Source: Hypsibius dujardini
Lineage: Eukaryota; Tardigrada; Eutardigrada; Parachela; Hypsibiidae
Assembly: GCA_001579985.1 (NCBI GenBank)
Contig: LRSR01009504.1
Coordinates: 1-26,054, forward strand
Direction: 5' to 3'
DNA length: 26,054 nt
The notes beneath the pieces were generated by a model, which saw only the letters and a program-made list of their open reading frames with translations, was not told where the DNA came from and did not search any database. Shown one piece after another: positions 20,805 to 26,054 of this stretch (within the stretch, counting starts at the first letter, position 1; each line of letters opens with the position of its first letter). A program made the position numbers and the translations under genes.

Positions 20805-23800
20805 ATGCGGGGTTGGTTCGACGCCTTTCGAACCGGCAGAGGACCCACTTTGTACGACAGCGAACGGACGGCGGCCACACATGACAACATCCTACTCGGC
20901 CTCTACGCCACCTTCACCGCTGTCTTTCTCGCCTTCTTCATCATTATTCCGGGCTTCCGGAGCAATGTAAGTATGCGCCTTACTTCTGTCTGCCTGTCTG
21001 TTTGTCTGTCGGTTTGTTGATCTACCCATCGTCTGTCGGTCTGGCTGTCTGGTTGTCTGTCCCGGTCCCGGTCTGTATGTCTCAACGCCTGATTCTCTCT
21101 CTTTGTCTGTTAATCTCCCTGTCTTCTGTCATGCTGCCTGTCTGAATGTCTCTGAGCACGTCTATTTATTCGCTTGCCTATGAGTATTTTTATTTGTCTG
21201 TCTATCTATGTTCATGTCTGTCTGCCTGTCTGCCTGTCTGTCTGTCTATTTATCTCGGCTTGTCTGGCGGCCTGTAAGCCTTTCCGTCTCTGCTGTTCCT
21301 CTCTTTGCCACTGCGCATGTTATGCCAGACTATAATTTGTTGTTGTTGTGGAATGACCAAAGTAGTAACGCACTTATTTCCAGAAAATTGCAACGTTAAT
21401 CCTCCTGATGGGTAGCACGTCAATCGTGGCGAGCATTGTGATATGCCAGTTCTCCTCGCACTGGCACGTTTCCTCCTCCCTCATCCTTGCCACGTACAAG
21501 TACAGTTCTGGCTTGAAACTACCCGGAAGGATAGGGGTTAATGTGGGCCTTGCGTCTTTCAATGTCACACTCCAATGTAAGAGCAATGTCGTCACTGTCT
21601 CAAAATATAATATAATATATAATATGTCGCCAAAATATACGCTTTCTCGCTGTGTGTTGAGGCTGCTTTTCCACTTTCCAGTGACGGAGTCGAATTCGAG
21701 TGATCTCCCGCAGGACCACAGACAAACATCCGGTGGCCTAAATTTTAACGAGCGATACACGTGGTATCAAGGTAAGGAGTCCCGCATTTGGACCGGTCTT
21801 ATTAGAATGATCCGACTTGAAGACAAGATGTACAGACAAATACGCCGGACGACTGGTGCACAGATAGAGAAATAGACAAACTGACAAAACAGTCAGTTAT
21901 GCAGACAGACATACAGACAAGCATACAGACAAACATACAGACAGACAAACATACAGACAGACAGACATACAGACAGCCATACAGACAAACATACAGACAG
22001 ACAGACATACAGACAGACAGACAAACAGACGGACAGACAGACAGACAAGTAGATGGCAGCGGAAGGACAAGTATACAGACAGACTGACACATGGACATGC
22101 AGGCAGGCAGTTCGATTGAGTTACGAAGACAGATAGGCCCAGACATCCAAAGTGGCCTTAAACGCTTTATTGGCGGCAAGTTCTCTTGGTCGACATGCAG
22201 ACAGGCACGAACGGATCACCGAGCACTCAAAACTCGCCTTGACCCATTTGACTTATTCTCTGCTTGTGTTTTACAGTGGATGAGGTGGATGGACTCTTCC
22301 AAGACAGTCTCCGTCGCGGCTTTCCCTCCCCCATCCTGACCGTGGCGGAGATTTTCGCCATGGATGCCGGCGGTTTTTCCTGGGGCAGGAGTTACCGCTT
22401 GGCAGGCCACTACTGTGCAATAACGCTCTGGTAAGAGCTACGTTTGTACCGTTTGAGGCCATCTCTTCTCCGACTTGGCAAGAGAATTTTGAGAAACCCG
22501 TCGGGGAAAAACCAATCCTCCATCAATCTAGTCACGAGACTTTCAAACCTCTTGGGAATTACTTAGTGGAAATGTGTAGAAAAATCTATTTAATGCCCTT
22601 TTAATGTAGGTATATTGCTATTTCCCCGTTTTTTATAAAATAATTATACCTGTATATTTGATATAAGTTGTGGCTATTCTGGTATTAGATTTTGATGTAT
22701 AATATTTCTCATACTTTTGTTGCTTTTCGAATGCTATATATTTGACAAAGTTTTTTTATTGCGCATTTATAAATATTACAATTATATTATATTTATAAAT
22801 AAATATACCATTTTTTAAACAACGTTCAAGTTTTAGGCATTATTGTATAATGAGTGCTTGCTCCAATAGGTGCGCTTTGGCGACGTGGGTGGTGATGAAT
22901 TTGTTGTTTATGGTGGGAGTGCCGCGTTTTAGCGGTTACTTCGGCCTCCTCACCGGCGGACTTTGTTTCTTATGTGATGCCATCTACGCCCAGCTAGTGC
23001 CCGCACCGCCTTTGGTCATTCGCTTCGAGCATGGCTTGCTGGTTTTTGGTTACGGATGGAATTTTTGGATGATCCTCGTCGCCGGTAATTATCCACCCCA
23101 TCGTTCAGTAAATCTGTCTGCAGTTCTCACCAACTCAATAAACTGAAGCTCAGTCTGTCAATCAATCAACTAACCAATGAATTTGCCGTTCTTCCTGCTT
23201 GGCTATGCTTGTTCTCTGACTGCCTGTCGGTCTGCTTTTATGTCTGTGTGTGTCTGGTTGTCTGTCTGTCTGTCTGTTCGTCTGTCTGTCCTACTAACAG
23301 TAGCTGGCTGCCTTTCTTCCTATCTGTCCGTTTCTGCTTGTCTGTGTGCCTCTGTCCTCATCTCTGCCTGTCCAACTTTTAGTCTGGCTGTTTATCTGGA
23401 TGACTGGCTGGGTGTATGTCTGTTACTCTGCCTGTCGGTCCGTCGGTCTCTTAGTTTATTGTTGTACCTTATTGTCTAACTGCTTGTCTATCTATCTCTT
23501 TATCTATTAACTTAACTGGTTATCTGTCTACTTCTCTGTTTCTCATGCCTATCTGTCTGTTCAACTGTCTACCTGTCTGTTTGTCTGTTTGTTCTCCCAC
23601 TTGCCTGCATGTCTGTCTAACTGTTTGCCTGCCTGTGTCTGTCTGCCAATCGCCTCTTCAATAAAAGTCACTTGCGATCTTTGTTCTCTTTCCAGGTTTC
23701 GTCTGCGTCCTTTTTGGAGTCGGCCTCATCATCGCCGACATCTTCTTCCCACAGATGATCAGCGATGTGCATGCTAGCTGGCGGCATGCCCATACCGGGG

Positions 23801-24354
23801 CATCCCAAATCTGCAGCACCCCCGAGGCCTACGCTGCGGCCACCGCCAACGGCCAACGCCTCCGCGGCGCCGGCGTCGGCAGCGGTGGCGCCTCCTACAT
23901 CTCTTCCAACATCCAAATCACCATCGACTCCTCCGTGGCAAAGTCTCCACCCATCCGTCGGTCCACCCAATGGACCCCTCGCACCTCCACCGACAGTCAA
24001 GGCACCCTGCTGGACTCGGCCGCCCACACAATAGTGGACGACCCTTTGATGGAGGAGATTGACCGGGCGACCAATCTCCCCAGGAGGACCCCAGTGCCTG
24101 CGAGAAGGTTGCTGGGGGTGATTGAGAAGGATGAAGGGGAAGGCCAAGTAACTTTGACAATGTCGAGGACTGTGATAAGGGACGGATTGGGATATGTCAA
24201 TCCTGTCATGTGGGACATCAATATGCAGGAGCGGGGGGAGGATGAGCAACATGCCGTCTTCTCCACCCAACCCAGTGCGGACGATGACGAGGACGGAGGT
24301 GCGAAAGTGGAGGATGGCGATGATGAGCAGATGGGGGAGTTTACACGGCTGTGA
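20805..24354 (+). CDS. DUOXA: Dual oxidase maturation factor (DUOXA / NIP family)
   Basis: Exons: 20805-20966, 21384-21576, 21682-21771, 22277-22430, 22870-23084, 23696-24354. They total 1473 nt, or 490 aa and a stop, with phases all matching. The N-terminus MRGWFDAFRTGRGPTLYDSE is characteristic of invertebrate members. Five membrane segments are visible at about residues 31-51, 56-77, 192-217, 222-241 and 256-288. The large loop after segment 2 has the family pattern: FSSHWHVSSS, ATYKYSSGLK, VGLASFNVTL, LNFNERYTWYQ, then GFPSPILTVAEIFAMDAGGF and YRLAGHY. It also has potential N-glycosylation sites NVT and NSS. DUOXA forms a heterodimer with DUOX and is needed for its exit from the ER and its H2O2 production. 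The cytosolic tail (about 290-490) is long, Ala/Ser/Thr-rich and ends acidic. The ATG lies one base after an acceptor-like AG (20802-20803), so a 5'UTR intron or trans-splice site is likely. No DUOX gene is in the window. Confidence 0.95.
20980..21290. repeat. Degenerate CTGT tract in DUOXA intron 20967-21383
   Basis: The ladder starts about 15 bp after the exon 1 donor. Confidence 0.9.
21815..22130. repeat. CAGA/CATACAGA tract in DUOXA intron 21772-22276
   Basis: Regular CAGACAGACATA units, opposite in orientation to the tracts in the flanking DUOXA introns. Confidence 0.9.
22431..22869. other. AT-rich DUOXA intron without the tetranucleotide ladder
   Basis: It is strongly AT-rich at about 22560-22830. 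No coding signal was seen. Confidence 0.7.
23145..23655. repeat. Degenerate CTGT tract in DUOXA intron 23085-23695
   Basis: Imperfect CTGT, CTGC and TATC units fill most of the intron. Confidence 0.9.
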
Positions 24355-24439
24355 GGGGACCTCTTCGATGTTCGAAGGACCCTGACTGATCGCCACCCAA
24401 GGACACTGCTGTGACATGCTTCTCTCTTTCAAACATGAT

Positions 24440-24445
24440 TTTATT
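24440..24445 (-). terminator. Candidate AATAAA polyadenylation signal of the Ly6/quiver gene
   Basis: On the minus strand cgaataaaatc lies about 415 bp after the Ly6 stop codon. It is the nearest canonical signal I found. If used, the transcript would run antisense across the DUOXA 3'UTR. Confidence 0.35.
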
Positions 24446-24716
24446 CGTTCACACTTTTACTTGCACGTGATGATGGACATAAAGGCTGCTGAAATTCAGA
24501 AATATTGTTGGGTTTTTGGTTGCCTTTTAGCGTTGTTGCTCTGCCTTTTCACATATGGAGGTTTTGTCTCGCAGATCTTTCACAGATAGAGAGAAAGAGA
24601 GAGAGAGTGGTGCATTTGTTAAAAAGTCTTTGTTTGATCGTTGTCTCCAGCAATTAGGCTGGATTTGGCCCAGGACGTTGGGAGGCTTTACTGCGAGCGG
24701 ATAAAGACCGTTGTAC

Positions 24717-24722
24717 AATAAA
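24717..24722 (+). terminator. AATAAA polyadenylation signal of DUOXA
   Basis: A canonical AATAAA lies 363 bp after the DUOXA stop codon, within ttgtacaataaagag. It implies a 3'UTR of about 24355-24740. Confidence 0.7.
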
Positions 24723-24858
24723 GAGAAACGTGATACTTTGACCCCACCACAACCAATTCCAGAGGGGAAGAACCGACTTTACTAGTTAATCGGATTATAT
24801 ATGTACTCGTACGATGAAGGCAGCAAAGATCAAAGATAGAACGGGCATGGTCGGCTTT

Positions 24859-25559
24859 TTACATAACGAGAAATAGCAACTTTAGTACAAACAAATTGAA
24901 AAATAGTAGAAGTGCTTTGCTGAGAGAGAGATTTCCGTTGTTGCAGTAGTTGTCCCACGCGCAAAAGCAGAATGTGACATCACCGGTCGAGACTGCCTGT
25001 AAAACGAGCTCACTTAAAGCCAAGACCCCGACATGAGAAATCTTTCTTTCATACATTCTGGTGGGGATGGTATGCCTGAACGTCCTTGTTGTACCGAACA
25101 TCCTCAGCACCTCTGCGACATCCTTCGTAATGATCACCTGGAATGTCCCGTCTCAGACTGGTCATGATAGACATGCAACCCCGGGTCGTGAGGTACGTGC
25201 CTGTAAAGTAATTGAGTAATGTGATTGTGTCTGTTCTGTGTCTGTCTCTCTGCATGTCTGTCTGTCTGTCTGTCAATTGCGCTGACCTAGTATCTTCTCA
25301 GTAATTTTGACACAAACATCTTGAACATCCGGACATTCCATGTTTTTGACGAGATGCCAGTCAAGCCTATCAGCCGAGCACCCAGGTTGAGTCCCCATGC
25401 ACGCGTAACATCGAAGGCTGTGCCCTGTCCATTTTTTGAATGTTAAAAAAAGTGTTTTAGAATTGCAAGGAAAAGATGATTAACCTATGATAACCCACCT
25501 TTTCCCGTGACGATAAGGATAATAGCAACTATGAGTTGGAAATACCACCCAATGGTCAT
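24859..25559 (-). CDS. Ly6/uPAR-type GPI-anchored protein of the quiver/sleepless family
   Basis: Exons (complement): 24859-24996, 25055-25200, 25287-25424, 25499-25559. They total 483 nt, or 160 aa and a stop, with all phases matching. Residues 1-20 (MTIGWYFQLIVAIILIVTGK) are a signal peptide. The mature part has ten cysteines (26, 29, 36, 51, 58, 75, 94, 125, 127, 133) in the three-finger arrangement: LRCYAC near the start, ECPDVQDVCVKITEKILG, TRGC, and the terminal CFC-X5-CN signature. After CNNGN comes a hydrophobic tail (SKALLLFFNLFVLKLLFLVM) with no residues beyond it, as in a GPI-attachment signal. Members sit on the outer cell surface and modulate ion channels, receptors or septate junctions. 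Which subfamily this belongs to cannot be told. It is convergent with DUOXA. Confidence 0.9.
25225..25275. repeat. Short CTGT tract in Ly6 intron 25201-25286
   Basis: Four consecutive CTGT units plus variants inside an 86 bp intron. Confidence 0.85.
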
Positions 25560-25925
25560 GTCCTCAGTCAGTAAATTCCATTGAGGAGTGCTCACAACTT
25601 GCGCATAAACATTCTTCTACAATTTCAACATGAAAATGAATGCACAAATGAAAATGAACGTACATGACTCTGTTCCAGTGACTGACTGGTTGGTTGTCTG
25701 GGCATGCAGCCTAAACGTAGCATACTCAATTTGAAGTGTTGGAGTAAATATTGTATTAGCATAAAGTTTCATCGTCATGCAACAAACACAAGAGTAAACA
25801 TCAAAAACAGGAGCCCGTTTTTCTGCTTCAATCCTCCAGTCCATATACTGTAAATGTCATGCAAATTTTTTGCAGCAAATATTTTGCCACACTAACAAGC
25901 ATACCCAAACAAAGTTTAAGACGTA
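25560..25925. other. 5' flank of the Ly6/quiver gene
   Basis: Presumed 5'UTR and promoter. No defined element was seen. Confidence 0.4.
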
Positions 25926-26054
25926 CAAGAGACACAGACATAAATACAGGCACAGGTATATGGTACATAAACACACAGACACAGTCACGGACACAGACAC
26001 AAACACAGACACAGACACAGACACAGACACAGACACAGACACAGACACAGACAC
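25926..26054. repeat. ACAGAC hexanucleotide microsatellite at the window edge
   Basis: Degenerate at first, then perfect ACAGAC units from about 26002 to the end. The array continues beyond the window. Confidence 0.9.

Larger units (their letters stand above)
24355..24858. other. Convergent 3' regions of DUOXA and the Ly6 gene
   Basis: No coding exon is visible here. The stretch holds the DUOXA 3'UTR, both candidate poly(A) signals and a short GA-rich run (about 24585-24608). Confidence 0.7.

Noticed and set aside
21895-22085. Regular CAGACAGACATA array that might suggest a CRISPR-like or satellite structure
   Set aside because: Units are 4-12 bases with no unique spacers, and the genome is eukaryotic. 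It is an ordinary microsatellite inside a DUOXA intron.
23668-24432. 254-codon minus-strand frame
   Set aside because: It is the shadow of the GC-rich last exon of DUOXA, which has clear family continuity on the plus strand.

Overview
The window is animal nuclear DNA. Its genes are split by short GT-AG introns, and all four recognisable families are metazoan: a ZC3H14/Nab2 poly(A)-binding protein, a SERBP1/HABP4 mRNA- and ribosome-binding protein, a dual oxidase maturation factor (DUOXA), and a quiver/sleepless-type Ly6 protein. Together, and with the compact introns, these suggest an invertebrate, most likely a protostome. I cannot name the species from the sequence. I joined exons by hand from splice signals and reading phase; every internal junction listed keeps frame.

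Layout. 204-5947 (-) is the ZC3H14-like gene: 14 well supported coding exons plus a less certain first exon. 5948-7025 is its upstream flank. 7026-11142 (-) is the SERBP1/HABP4-like gene with 8 coding exons; one of its introns carries a possible small plus-strand gene (9986-10231). 11143-20804 is a 9.7 kb stretch with no gene I can identify. It holds microsatellites, a CCAAT-box pair, a cluster of small palindromes (15848-16013), a diverged tandem duplication (15265-15625), a few orphan exon-like pieces and a TATA box (18937). 20805-24354 (+) is DUOXA with 6 coding exons. 24859-25559 (-) is the Ly6/quiver gene with 4 coding exons, convergent with DUOXA.

Biology. The first two genes are neighbouring minus-strand genes for RNA-binding proteins that act on poly(A) tails and on mRNA/ribosomes. 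DUOXA brings dual oxidase to the cell surface for H2O2 production; no DUOX gene lies in the window. The Ly6 protein should be secreted and GPI-anchored. I see no functional link between the two halves.

The most pervasive unusual feature is a degenerate tetranucleotide ladder (CTGT, or CAGA on the other strand). It fills many of the longer introns of three genes and several intergenic stretches. It creates long stop-free but spurious reading frames rich in Cys-Leu-Ser-Val or Gln-Thr-Asp-Arg. No prokaryotic, viral or CRISPR features were seen, and I found no convincing undescribed multi-gene system.
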